DNA of 64,000 nucleotides, taken from Enoplolaimus lenunculus. Taxonomy: Eukaryota > Nematoda > Enoplea > Enoplida > Thoracostomopsidae. Below, one piece after another: positions 38,394 to 49,097 of this stretch (the stretch's first letter is position 1; every line of letters begins with the position of its first letter). Made by a program: the position numbers and the translations under genes. The notes under the pieces are model-generated. The model did no database searches. It was not told where the DNA came from and saw only the letters and a list, made by a program, of their open reading frames with translations. Where the stretch lies: positions 372,001 through 436,000 of the forward strand of contig JASANG010003810.1 in assembly GCA_030248215.1 (NCBI GenBank). Reading direction: 5' to 3'.

Positions 38394-41300
38394 ATGGCTG
38401 GAAAACAGCGATCAGCGCTGTTTGTATGCTTGGGTGAGTACCGAATTTTTACTGTTGACATCTCACGCATCGTAAACATTGGCTCATGTAAAAATCAAGG
38501 GCGGAACGTTATTCCGTGTGACCGGAATAGAGTAAGCTTAAGATTTAGACTATTTTTTTGCATAGGATTAGGTATAAGCTCATTTTTACGCTTAGGCTTA
38601 GGAATATGCTTAAACTACTGTTCCGCTTTCGTTCTATACATTGTCCGTAACATTTATACGCTGACAGAACGGTAACAAAGTATATGAATTGTTTGAAGCA
38701 GGCTCTGGCCCAAGTAAAGATCAGGGCGAAACGTTTTTCTGTGGGACTACAATATAGTAAAGCTTAAGGTTTAGATTAATTTTTTTGCCTGGCTTAGGCT
38801 TTGGGTTAGGCTCAGGCTTAATATGAATATGCTCATTCTTTACGCTTAGGCTTAGGCTAGGCTTAGGCTTAGGATTATGCTTATAATACTATTCCGCCCC
38901 TGTTCTTTACATTGGCCCATGCTCTTAAGCTTTATAACATTAATTTTCTTTTAGTTTCGATATTGTTTCACCACCGGTTGCGTCTTGGGTGGTAATGCTT
39001 ATGTCAAGGACGCTTTGCGTAAGTAGGGCCGTGATGTATATACTTTACTATGCCGAACGCCGCCGCATGCCTCCATGCGCCGGCACACGCCGTTATGCGT
39101 TGCTAACAAAACTGTATAGGCAAAATCTATTTGATGGCGTGTATCCAAGTTTTAATAAACCAATTTTATCGTGCCGCCGCCAGCGTCTCGCGGCGTCGCC
39201 TGGCGGGGCGCAGCGGCGTCTGGCGTCGGCGTGCGGCGGGGTTTGGCGTCGACGTGCGGCGGCGTTTGGCGTCGACGTGCGGCGGCGTTTGGCGTCGACG
39301 TGCGGCGGCGTTTGGCGTCGACGTGCGGCGAGTATAGCGCAACCCGTAGTGTTTTTGAAGATGTGCGTATAAGCATATGGAATACAATTCAGCGGCGGAG
39401 AGTTCCCGTCTTCGTGTTGAATAACAAGGATATGACCATTTCAGGCAATATTTGTCGGTCTCCTATTGCGGAAGCTTGTTTCATTAAAGCAGTTAAAGAT
39501 CGTAACGTCGAGCATGAGGTATTTGTATCCCTTTTGAATTATCGCCATTTACGTTGATGCACGCTTTATGATTGGTTACTACCTTAATGCCATACTCAAA
39601 TACGATTGGCTGTTGCAAATACTCGTTTTTGATTGACAAAGTAACCGCAACCTGTTGGCAACCAAACAGTTTGTTTTACTGAGTACGTGGAATCAAGCCG
39701 GAGTACGACTATCAAGTAATCAATCAGAAAACGCACAGTTTTATCAGACATGATTCCGCCTTGGGCTAGCCCAAGTCGTAATTCCGCTTTTGAGTAGCCC
39801 AATTCGGAATTGGGCTGAATTACGATTTGGGCTACGACATGTATACATTTATGCAGCTACACAACTGGTTATTAACCATATCTGGTCTGTAAAGGATTAC
39901 GGGTTTGAATAAAACAAAAATTAATATTTTAGTGGCGAATTGATAGCGCTGCTGTTATTGATTATCACGTCGGCAAAGGACCAGATAAACGAACGCTGAC
40001 AGCTCTTCAGAAACATGGAATTACTGATTATGATCATAAAGTTCGTCAGGTAAAGTATATAAAGTATTGGGTCAATGTTACTTTTATGGGCGTAACAGTA
40101 GATTAAGCGTATTCTTAAGTCTGAGCTTAAGCCTAAGCGTTGCAAAAATGTGTTCCTAAGCCTAAACCTAAGCCTAAGCCTAAACCTAAGCAAAAATTTG
40201 TAATCTAGAATCTAAACACTCTCTTTTATGGACCCACGAGAAACCGTTACGCCCCTTAAAGTGACATTGGCCAAGTTTTGCTTAATTCTAAAACGGGTCT
40301 CCGAGTGCAGCGAGATTGTGCTTAATATGGAAAAGTTTAACCATAGACGTCTTCCAATCCGACTGACCCAAAAGCCGAAGCCAATCAAATTGATCCGACC
40401 ACAATTGCAAAAATACAAAAATTGCCTGCGCGGAAATCAATCAAAGAACTTGAATCTTTTTTTAGGTTTAGCTTCAACATTATGATAATTGTGCTAAAAA
40501 ATTTTGCTTCAATTACATATCCATTAAATTTACTCACACACAAAAATGTTACCTTTCGATGGTCTGATTCCTGCCAGTAAGCTTTTGAACATTTAAAACG
40601 AATTTTTACCGCGGACCAATACTCAGACGTTCGAAATACAACAACCGATGTACGAATTACTAGTAGTATTTGTGAAATTTTTCCAACGGTATGTGACCAA
40701 ATTTGGTGAAAATGAAAATTAGCTAAACTACAAAAACCTGTACAATTTTATAACGCGCAGCTTAAACCAAACTGTACCGGCCAAATTTAAAACGAAACCA
40801 ATGGAGTTACTGGCAACTTTCGCCCCAATGAAAAACACCGAGTTTTATTTAACAGAGTCGAACTCTTTTACACCTGAACGTCGTCACCGGAATTTTAAAC
40901 TTAATTGATGTTCTCGCGCAGGTTTACAATTGATCCTTCGGTCCATGTTATTTTAAGGGGCGTCCAGGTTTCTGGTGGGTCTACAAACAGTAGATTTAGA
41001 CTCTTGATTACATTTTTTGCTTAGGCTTAAGCTTAGGCTTAGGAATTCATTTTTGCAACGCTTAGACTTAGGCTTAGGCTTAGGAATACGCTTAATCTAC
41101 TGTTACGCACCTTAAAGTATAAGATTGGCCAGCGCAGGTTTACGATTGATCCTTCAGTGGGCGAAAGCCGCATTGGGTTGCGGTCAAGTCGCCTGCTAAA
41201 CAAGGGTCAGTCGTGGATATGCGTTGATGTATTCAATAGATGTGGATAAGCATGCTAAGCTAAGCCCATATTCTTCAAATGCATGTAGCACCTATCACCA

Positions 41301-42728
41301 GTTAGTAATAGGTTTTCAAACTAACGAACTGCTGCAATTGCAGATCTCAAAATTTGCACAGTAGCCGAGAAAATCGAAAATAATAAATGTGCTGAATTTC
41401 AACCGCCACTATTCTCTGGTTCGCAGATTACAAGGCCTATCTTCAACTGGTAACAGGTGCTACACACATTTGAGAATACCGGCTCTAGATTTAGATACCA
41501 GTAATATACACTTTCGATCTAAAAAATTCGATTACATTTTAAGCTTCTAAAATTTAAAGCTTTTACAAAGGCGACTGATGCAGCGATTATTTTTAATATG
41601 AATAAATTTATGGTTAATTATTTAGTTAAAACCCGGAACCAGATGTCCATAGTTTCGCCGGAACCCTACATTTTGTAAAAATACGAAAAAGTCTACTACT
41701 GAAAATGACGTATGACATCCGACGAATCTGAGGCACTGAACGCGGTCCTTGCCATCAATAGTGCCCAGGTTTGTGTATAACGCAGCTTGAGTACTTGTAT
41801 AGCGTCACCACGCGCTGTTTCAGGTTACAACGGAAGACCTGAGGACATTTGATTACATATTTGGCATGGACGAAGAAAACATGTGGTATGTTAGTCGCTT
41901 TGTTTCATGAAAGCAGCTGTACATTTGACTAGCGGATTCATAAAAGAGAGGGGGGGGCGTACGTCCTCCGTCAGAAAATTTTTTGTGATAAAATGGTAAG
42001 ATAGCTTTTCAAATATATAGCATACGGTAAAAATTGCATTTAATAACTGTTCTGGATTCTCCGCGCCGCTGTTTGTTTGCTATAACAGCTAAAAATGCGG
42101 CGGATTTTTGTGACAGAATGAAAAAAGACTTGTTTTTGTGGGGGAAACTTCTCCGTTGTGTGGGTCATAAACAAAGCAATCTGCGTGACTGTCACTAAAA
42201 GATTCAACTTTTTCTGTTTCAGCGATCTGAAAAGTCTTGTGAAAATGAACGACGGAAAATCGTCAGCCAAATTGTTACTATTGGGTTCGTTTGATTCGGA
42301 AGGCGAATTAATTATTCAAGATCCGTATTATGTAAGTTTTAAATTTAAATGTTATTTTTCTTGAAGTATATAGTTGAAATAACATCAATTTTTAGTTATT
42401 TAGGCCCATGTAAAGATTAGGGGCGGAACGTTTTTCTGTGGGACTAGAAAAAAGTAAACTTAAGCTTTAGACTAATTTTTTTGCTTGGCTTAGGCTTTAG
42501 AAATATGCTTGTAATACTGTTTACGCCCCTGTTCTTTACATTGGCTGTTATTTACGTGCAGTGGTGTGGTTGGTTGTAGACTTGCTAATATGCGGTCATA
42601 CTCCTTGTGAGATTCTACCTTTTATGTATTTGTTGCAGGGAGTCGATTCTAAAGATTTTGATCGCATATTCAATCAATGCTCAAGATCGTGTGTCGGCTT
42701 TTTGGACTCAATATATGGAAAATTGTAA
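38394..42728 (+). CDS. ACP1: Low-molecular-weight protein tyrosine phosphatase (ACP1 type), 6 exons, 163 aa
   Basis: Hydrolyses phosphotyrosine on proteins in the cytosol via a cysteinyl-phosphate intermediate. Exons 38394-38433, 39445-39518, 39933-40049, 41824-41885, 42223-42331 and 42639-42728 sum to 492 nt, all in phase. The catalytic P-loop C(X)5R is intact (VCLGNICRSPIAEA; Cys12, Arg18) and is split by intron 1 after Leu13, within Gly14. The general-acid region is present as IIQDPYY (Asp131), and the C-terminus is short, as in the family. The matching human protein has 158 residues. The start is the first ATG before a typical leader (MAGKQRSALFVCLG). A single-copy metazoan-type isoform, with no second mutually exclusive exon seen. 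Introns 1-5 carry MITEs, and intron 3 (40050-41823) holds an old Ty3/Gypsy fragment. Confidence 0.96.
38481..38646. mobile_element. hAT-like MITE family 2 in ACP1 intron 1
   Basis: Ends GGCTCATGTAAAAATCAAGGGCGG and TTCCGCTTTCGTTCTATACATTGTCC. Flanks TAAACATT and GTAACATT are similar (6/8). It begins 47 bp after the first exon. Confidence 0.82.
38707..38927. mobile_element. hAT-like MITE family 2 with 7/8 target duplication
   Basis: Ends GGCCCAAGTAAAGATCAGGGCG and CCGCCCCTGTTCTTTACATTGGCC. Flanks CAGGCTCT (38699-38706) and CATGCTCT (38928-38935) agree at 7 of 8. The interior is a CTTAGG-rich run. Confidence 0.87.
39024..39345. mobile_element. GC-rich MITE family 3 with GGCGTCGACGTGCGGC tandem units
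   Basis: The right end GAGTATAGCGCAACCC is the inverse of the GGGTTGCGCTATACTC terminus of the copy at 27346. The interior holds about five tandem copies of a 21-bp unit around TTTGGCGTCGACGTGCGGCG. The period is a multiple of three, which explains open frames on both strands here. In ACP1 intron 1. Confidence 0.8.
40070..40272. mobile_element. hAT-like MITE family 1 with 7/8 target duplication
   Basis: Ends GGTCAATGTTACTTTTATGGGCG and GTTACGCCCCTTAAAGTGACATTGGCC. Flanks AAGTATTG (40062-40069) and AAGTTTTG (40273-40280) match 7 of 8. CCTAAGC-rich interior, directly upstream of the Ty3/Gypsy fragment. Confidence 0.88.
40290..40915 (+). mobile_element. Ty3/Gypsy LTR-retrotransposon fossil, reverse transcriptase/RNase H part
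   Basis: Conceptual translation shows segments typical of the Ty3/Gypsy connection between reverse transcriptase and RNase H (for example SFLGLAST-like, TYPLNLLTHKNVTFRWSD and an AFEHLKRIF-like piece), in the gene's orientation. No LTRs, gag, protease or integrase were recognised, so it is an internal fragment. It is clearly broken, with several disruptions, and looks old. It lies in ACP1 intron 3 between two family 1 MITEs. Confidence 0.8.
40940..41130. mobile_element. hAT-like MITE family 1 inside a short direct duplication
   Basis: Ends GGTCCATGTTATTTTAAGGGGCG and GTTACGCACCTTAAAGTATAAGATTGGCC. The 25-bp segment GCGCAGGTTTACRATTGATC plus CTTC occurs on both sides (just before 40940 and just after 41130), much longer than a normal 8-bp target duplication. 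Confidence 0.8.
41264..41481. mobile_element. MITE family 7, second copy
   Basis: Left GCCCATATTCTTCAAATGCATG and right CACACATTTGAGAATACCGG are inverted repeats. Colinear with 22206-22426 over its full length. ACP1 intron 3. Confidence 0.8.
42403..42546. mobile_element. hAT-like MITE family 2 with perfect 8-bp target duplication
   Basis: Ends GGCCCATGTAAAGATTAGGGGCGG and ACGCCCCTGTTCTTTACATTGGCT. Exact flanking repeat GTTATTTA at 42395-42402 and 42547-42554. This is the clearest copy for defining the element's borders. ACP1 intron 5. Confidence 0.93.
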
Positions 42729-42818
42729 AAAAAATAGTTTTTTATATTGTTTATATATTTTTCCGTCCATTTGAATAGTGTAATAGATAAAAGTTGCATT
42801 AATTATTCGAGCGAATTC

Positions 42819-42931
42819 GGGCCTACTCACTGCGAGACTGGGGCGCTGGTATACTGACACATGGGAGACTGACAGTGGAAGACAAGGAACCTGGTCACTG
42901 GAAGACGGTGAAATTGGCAGTGAGCAGGCCC
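42819..42931. mobile_element. Small inverted-repeat element
   Basis: Left GGGCCTACTCACTGC and right GCAGTGAGCAGGCCC are inverted repeats 113 bp apart. The interior has ACTG-rich short repeats (GGGAGACTGACAGTGGAAGAC). Only one copy was seen. Confidence 0.55.
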
Positions 42932-43392
42932 TTATAGTTAACACGGGCCGCGTGAACAGTTTTGAAAGTGATTTTAACATTTTTTCGCCCAACAATGTTT
43001 AGCAACACCAACTACCGTGTCCAGTTGCAGTATATTAAGGTGTGTAGCATTAACCCTTCTCACATCGAGTTGCGTATAGGCAACTCAGCGCAGTGTATAT
43101 ACGTTAAATATATCGCACCGTGTTTAACAATTGCAACACGTATACATAGTACTAAATCATCACAAGACGTGAGAGCCCCCTCGGGCTCGAGCATCGAGCT
43201 CCTATAGATCAGTGGTGATGATATACGCCTCCCACTCCAGTTACTGCAGTTCCAATCCTAGCATAAAAGTAGGTCTCAGGGGAAATGGAAAATATTCATG
43301 TGAGAACGGATTAAAGTACGCGGTGCGAATGCTATTTTAATTTGATACCGACAAAAATGATTCGAGTCTATCGATCGAAAAAACAATCAAGG

Positions 43393-43520
43393 GCCAATGT
43401 TACTTTTAGGGGCGTAGCAGTAGATTGAGCGTGTTTCTAAGCCTTAGCGTTGCAAAAGTGTGTTACAAAGCCTAAGCCTAACCAGAAACCTGGACGCCTT
43501 TAAAAGTAACATGAGCCGAT
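43393..43520. mobile_element. Short hAT-like MITE family 1
   Basis: Ends GGGCCAATGTTACTTTTAGGGGCG and GGACGCCTTTAAAAGTAACATGAGCC, with the middle shortened compared with other copies. Confidence 0.78.
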
Positions 43521-43776
43521 AAACCATTCAACAGCGATTGATGTTTATTCGCCCATACAATAATACTAAGTACGTGTTTAATTTTTAACATGTTATATTA
43601 AAACATACAAAATTGTGTTTGTTTTGGCGAGCTATATATACACACCAAAAATTTGTCAGATGATGCAATTGTAATGCAAAATTTAAAAATTCAAAATTAA
43701 ATATATACGAAATAAATATTTTACACCTGTTCCAAAATGCAACTAGAGCGCCTGAGCTCAAAAAATTTTGCCGGAG

Positions 43777-44396
43777 CCGGTGTCACGGCAGATTTTCTCC
43801 CCAAAAAAATCTGCCCGGGCACATTTTCCCCCCGGAAAAATTTGCCTGGGCAGATTTTTCCCCCCGGGAAATTTCTGTCCGGGCAGATTTTTTCTCCGAA
43901 TGCTCTGGCAGATTTTTCTCTTCAGAAGTATCCGCCCAGACAGAATTTTAATTTTTTTGAGTGGACGATGGTATATACATATCAACTGAAGTACTCACTC
44001 AATTTTCTATGCGCAGTTTCTTTTTAGATATATTTTTAAAAAATCATACTTAAGCTAAAATCGATTTAGAATCCTTGCAATAGCGTATATGGTGGACCTA
44101 GCTATGGGTACATGTCCAAGTCACAGGATCTATGACCAGCAACTTATTCGCGGACATTTGTACGAATGTGTTGAATCAGGCAATAAGTGAATTTCCCGGA
44201 ATATGGAGGGAGAACAAAGAGTCTCCACAGTTTATGACTTTCCAGATCATCTACTAAATTAGCGGAAAGAAATGTACGTACTAGATGCTATTTTAGCAAT
44301 TTTTTGTATTCATTTTGTAAATTTGTTAATATTTGTACATATTAAAAATTCCGAGGAGAAAAATCTGTCCGGGAGAAAAATCTGCCCGTGACACCG
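43777..44396. mobile_element. MITE with CCGGTGTCACGGCAGATTTT ends
   Basis: The left end CCGGTGTCACGGCAGATTTTCTCC and the right end GGAGAAAAATCTGCCCGTGACACCGG are near-perfect inverted repeats. Repeated CTGCCCGGGCAGATTTTTCCCCC units extend about 150 bp inward at the left. 620 bp, no coding capacity. Confidence 0.88.
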
Positions 44397-44656
44397 GACC
44401 CAGATTTAAAACAAAATTAGGTTATAAAAACGATGCTCAATTTATAAATTTTAACCATTTCACGGAGTGTTGCCAAAATATTCTGTTAAACTTTCGTTTT
44501 TGAGGGCATTTACGGAAAACCACTGCGTTTTCGCAAAATATTCCAGTAAAAAAATGCAATCAAGAATCACCTTAAAAATAAAATATACGGAAACTTTTTT
44601 TGCAATAAACTGGATATATTTAATGCAACAAAACTGGTTATATGTGTATAGGCATG

Positions 44657-45387
44657 TTATGCGTGGTTCACGTTGTAACTGGGGCAACCTGGAACACGTT
44701 TTGTCCCTGTTACAATAACAGGTAAGATTTTGTCTGCACGTCGATGCGCTATCGTACTCAACAAATTTGACTGTCTGCTATCCTCATGTGACATTCAGTG
44801 TTTGTACTGCAATAGGTATCATATCATATTCGAAATATTGTAAGTCAATATCATACGATATGTTTGAAAATGTTTGCACGGTTATGGTAAACTAGTCTCA
44901 ATCTCCTGTAGAATATCATGTTTGAAATATGATTTATTTGTGCTTAGGAATATATTAAGGCAAAATTTCAGCCAGAAAAAGAAAAAAGCTTATTCAGTAT
45001 TCGAAATCACTCGAAGCTACATTATCTAACTTTTCACTGTATTTTTAGTTCGCACATATTACAATGTCCTGCATCATATCATGTAATATTCGGTAGAATT
45101 TCGGAATATCATTGATATTCACATAAATGTGCCGTAGTCGTAGTATTATGTGACATATAGTTGGTGCACGACAGGGTACAGCCGGAGGTCCGGCTGCGGC
45201 ACAAAATCGGCATCCGGCTAAGGCACACAATCGGCCTCCGGCTCCGGTAGAATTTTTGCCGGACGTTCCGGTACATTCACGTTGTGTCTACGTAATCGCT
45301 ATTCAGATAATATTTTATGTTTAACGTCAAATCTACATGGACAAAACATGTTCCGGGTTGCCCCAGTTATAACGTGCACCCCGTATT
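44657..45387. mobile_element. 731-bp inverted-repeat element with a nested CAGGG-family fragment
   Basis: Left end ATGCGTGGTTCACGTTGTAACTGGGGCAACC and right end GGTTGCCCCAGTTATAACGTGCACC are inverted repeats extending into GTTCC/ACAAAACATG. AT-rich interior. The stretch 45170-45283 (CAGGGTACAGCCGGAGGTCCGGC through GCCGGACGTTCCGG) belongs to the CAGGG hAT-like group and appears inserted in it. Confidence 0.82.
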
Positions 45388-45580
45388 ATATAGGTAACAA
45401 CAAGATAAAGAATATAATAGACTTTTGATAAACCAAAAATATTAACCCAAATGCACATCCAAAACATATAAAATACCATACATGTTACAAAGCAGTAAAC
45501 ACAGTTACAACAGAAGAAATTTCGGCTCTTGTACACTTTTCCGCACATTTAATGTTAAAGCCTAAAGCTTATTCCCACTG

Positions 45581-45752
45581 GCCAATATAAAGAACAGGCG
45601 CGGAACATTATTATAAGGATACTCTAAATTTAAGCCTAAGCGTGAATGAGCATATTCCTAAGCCTGAGCCAAGCAAAAAAATTAGTCTAAAGCTTACGCT
45701 TACACTATTGCAGTCCCACAGAAAAAACGTTCCGCCCCTGATCTTTACATGG
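45581..45752. mobile_element. hAT-like MITE family 2
   Basis: Ends GGCCAATATAAAGAACAGGCGCGG and GTTCCGCCCCTGATCTTTACATGGG with the family interior. Confidence 0.83.
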
Positions 45753-46315
45753 GACAACACCTTAAGCTTTTTCCTGAACCTAAGGTTTTGACCGATGTTT
45801 ACACAGATTTCAAATACAACATAACGGCATAGTAACATTATCAAACGAATCCTACAGCATTGCATAGATCGTTCTGGTTCTAATATTCAGCTATTACCCT
45901 TTTATAACTAACTTCTGCAGACATGAGAATTAATTCTATACGCAACCAAACACGGTAAGACAATGACATATTAACCTAATAATGCTGTAATCAGATCACC
46001 GTGCACAGAATTCGATAACCTATTAAAACATTATCAACGCAACGTAGTTGGCAATACCATCAGGCAGCAGAAAAAAACATTTCATACAATTTTACAACTC
46101 AAACTGCATCACGACGATACACCCCTCACAAAAAAAATCAAGATCGAACAATATGCTTTCTACTAAACGTTCTGACACAACAAAACACACTTTTAACAGG
46201 CGAAATTTTTCACAACCAGTTAAATTTTTAGACCAGTATTTTTATTACATATCCTTAAAGTATAAAAAATAAAATGTAACAGCCGCCCCATCCCCGAAAA
46301 AATCACGGGATCGGC
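45753..46315. other. Intergenic DNA between ACP1 and KLHDC3, no gene seen
   Basis: AT-rich, without recognisable exons or repeats. Confidence 0.45.
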
Positions 46316-46462
46316 GGCCCATGTATAGAACAAGGCCGGATCGTTTTCCGGCGGAGCTGTAATATAGTCAGTTTAAGCTTTACACTAACTGGTTTTCTAG
46401 GCTTACGCTTAGCCTTAGCAATGCTTTACACTACTGTTCTGGCTCTGTTCTATACATTGGCC
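46316..46462. mobile_element. hAT-like MITE family 2 variant
   Basis: Ends GGCCCATGTATAGAACAAGGCCGG and CTGGCTCTGTTCTATACATTGGCC. Flanks GGATCGGC and GGACCGAC match 6 of 8. Confidence 0.82.
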
Positions 46463-47001
46463 GGACCGACAGTGTCTTTTGGCTCGTAGACGTCAGAAAA
46501 TTAATTCTAAACAGATCTTTCCACATTAACATTTGCAAACCAATTCGCATTCCTATCACATAAGAAACATAAAGAAATCTCTGAAAACATAACACATATA
46601 TAGTGACTAGAATCTATATTGTATTAAACACCGCTATTGCGACAAATTATATTCCCGAACGTTTGCATGGTACACTTTTAATTTACTAAATATACGCAAG
46701 ATATTTTCTGCACTGACCGCCCATTTTGAAATATTCGCGCTGTGCGAAATCGGAACTCTAAACCATCCCAAAATAGTTTCTTCGCTAATAGTATCTTAAT
46801 AAGATAAATGGACCATGTTATTTACAAGGAGCCTGTCCACTAAGCGTTAGCTTAAGCGTATTCTGGACGTGCGCCCAATCCCAGACTTCCCGATCTGCAA
46901 GTACCCATTCCCATTGTCTCCCCAGCGTGTAGGCGCCTATAATTAATATTAGCCAGACAAAAATCAAAATAGTTCTACACTACCGCATTACATATTATGA
47001 C
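46463..47001. other. Intergenic DNA, no gene seen
   Basis: AT-rich. A possible decayed family 1 left end (GGACCATGTTATTTACAAGG) lies near 46811, with a nearby TAAGCGTTAGCTTAAGCG. Confidence 0.4.
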
Positions 47002-47009
47002 ATTTGAAC

Positions 47010-47455
47010 CAGAGTGGGAAGTGGGTAAGGATTGTCGTACCTGATGCACGTTCTACCCACGCAAACAAGAATTTTTTACCCGCGCGTATACCCGCGCAAA
47101 AAAAGATCTACCAACGACCCATCTTTTACCCGCGCCTGAAGTCAAACCTGTGATTTAAAGATCGCTGATGATTTGCACTTTAATGAAGTTTTGCGATATA
47201 GCTTCAATGAATTTTACTAGAAACAACCAAATTTCAAACCCAGCTAAAGAAAGCGCGGACTGCGACTTGACCAAAAATAAAACAGACAATAGCGCGTAGG
47301 TTTTCCGCCTTAAAACTTTAAAGTTTGCCGCGGGTAAAAACTCTGAATTTTTTACCCGCATTATAGAAATGTTTATCCGTGGGTATGCCCGCGCCTGAAA
47401 TTCTTTACCCGACCCGAGTTTACCCGCTGGTAAGCGCGGGTAATGTTCCACTCTG
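47010..47455. mobile_element. Non-autonomous hAT-like element (CAGAGTGG ends), perfect 8-bp target duplication
   Basis: 446 bp, starting CAGAGTGGGAAGTGGGTAAGG and ending GCGCGGGTAATGTTCCACTCTG. The exact duplication ATTTGAAC flanks it at 47002-47009 and 47456-47463. The interior has repeated TTTACCCGCGC/GCGCGGGTA motifs near both ends. The only copy in the window. Confidence 0.93.
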
Positions 47456-47603
47456 ATTTGAACTGCTCGGCTTCGAAAGCTTAAGACAGTTTGCTATAGC
47501 GGACCAATCGCCTTCAAAACAACAATTCCATCTCCACACAAATGCTCGTTCCCTTTTAGCTGATTTTCACAGAAATTATCATCCTCCGTAATTTAACTGA
47601 ATC

Positions 47604-49064
47604 TCAACCTCGTATTTCCAGTCGTTCAGTTGCAATTGAGCTGATTTTGTTAGGTTGCGTTAAGGCCATAATTTCCCATCTGAAACACAAAATACAATAG
47701 TACAAGTTTTTTAGTCAGTCACGCGACAGATCCTCAAATTCACTTCTAAATACATCAATAGCAGGGTGCAAGCGAAATTCTGATTACGATTTGAATTTCG
47801 ACTCAAAACGAGCTCCAATTCCGTTTCCACAATCTATCGGAACCAGAATTTTGAAATTTTAATTCTAATCCTACTAAAATTCTGTATCATTGACGTAATA
47901 AATTGTTTTCGATGAGTTAACTTATCAATATTTGATTCCAGTTTAGCATTACAGAAGCAAAAATCATCGCCAGATACCTTACATCAAAATTATATTGGTC
48001 AAAACAAATTATTCGTATAATCGCAAAATTTCCATTTTCGATTCCGATTATAATTCTGGTATAAATTTGCTGTTCCGATTCCGGTATAATCCAGAATACA
48101 AGATCAACAAAATCAAAAGACGCACAATTTTTCAAATTTGCTGAAACAGATACACCATCGATGCAGTCAGGATATTCGAAAGAGGGATTATGTTCTATAA
48201 AAAATTCCAAAGGGGGAGGTTCTTGTCTCATAATCTAAAAACGATGTAAAAACCCATTACATCCTATAAGAAGGGTTTCACTCCTAAAATCCGCTTGGCT
48301 TCGCTCTTGCAACACTACGCCATGCAATGTTCAGTGTCTGACAACGGAACTAGAATGTTCATATCGTATTATCCAAAGCCTAAAACATATGACTGTTGCT
48401 AATCCTAAACGCCCAATCCTTAGTTAGATTCCACTAACCGTTTCCTAGAATAACACCTTCTTGCCCATGGGCCTAACATGATTTTAGAAAGAGACTGGCT
48501 GCGTTCTATTAAAATTACAAATGGGGGTTTGTGTTGCAAACTAAAATCGTACTTAAAACTCGCTCTACAAAAATCGCAATGGGGCTGATATGAAATCCTC
48601 CAAAGACGGCACCCTTTTTCTTGCTCCCACATTTTTACCTTAGATCCCAAGGCAGCTGTTCGAAATGCGTTTCGAGGTGCAAAGTAAAACAGGCAACGAT
48701 ACACAGCACCTTTAGACTTGGAGCTGAAACAGTAAAATAAACAAAGCTTAGTTTTTACTCTTGTATTTTTAATTTAGGTAATACTGATAGACTTAAACGT
48801 GCCCAACACATTGCCACACTGATAAATAGGCACTGCTACTTGAGACCGCTAAAGAGCCAATCGTAAAATGATGTACTACACTTTTAAGTTCCCATATGCG
48901 GCCAACGTAACTTTAAGGTGCGTAACGGTAGGTTAAGCATACTCCGAAGCCTAAGCCTAAGAGCTTAAGGCTCAGCGTAAACAAAACCTAAGTAAAGAAA
49001 AGCTTAACTAAACGTAAACCTAAACAAAAACTTCCCCGCCGACTTCGCGGTGCCCGTTCCCACC

Positions 49065-49097
<33 letters not shown>

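Noticed and set aside
39131-39387. Overlapping open frames on both strands with GVDVRRRLAS-type repeats
   Set aside because: Caused by tandem 21-bp GC-rich units of a family 3 MITE lying in ACP1 intron 1.
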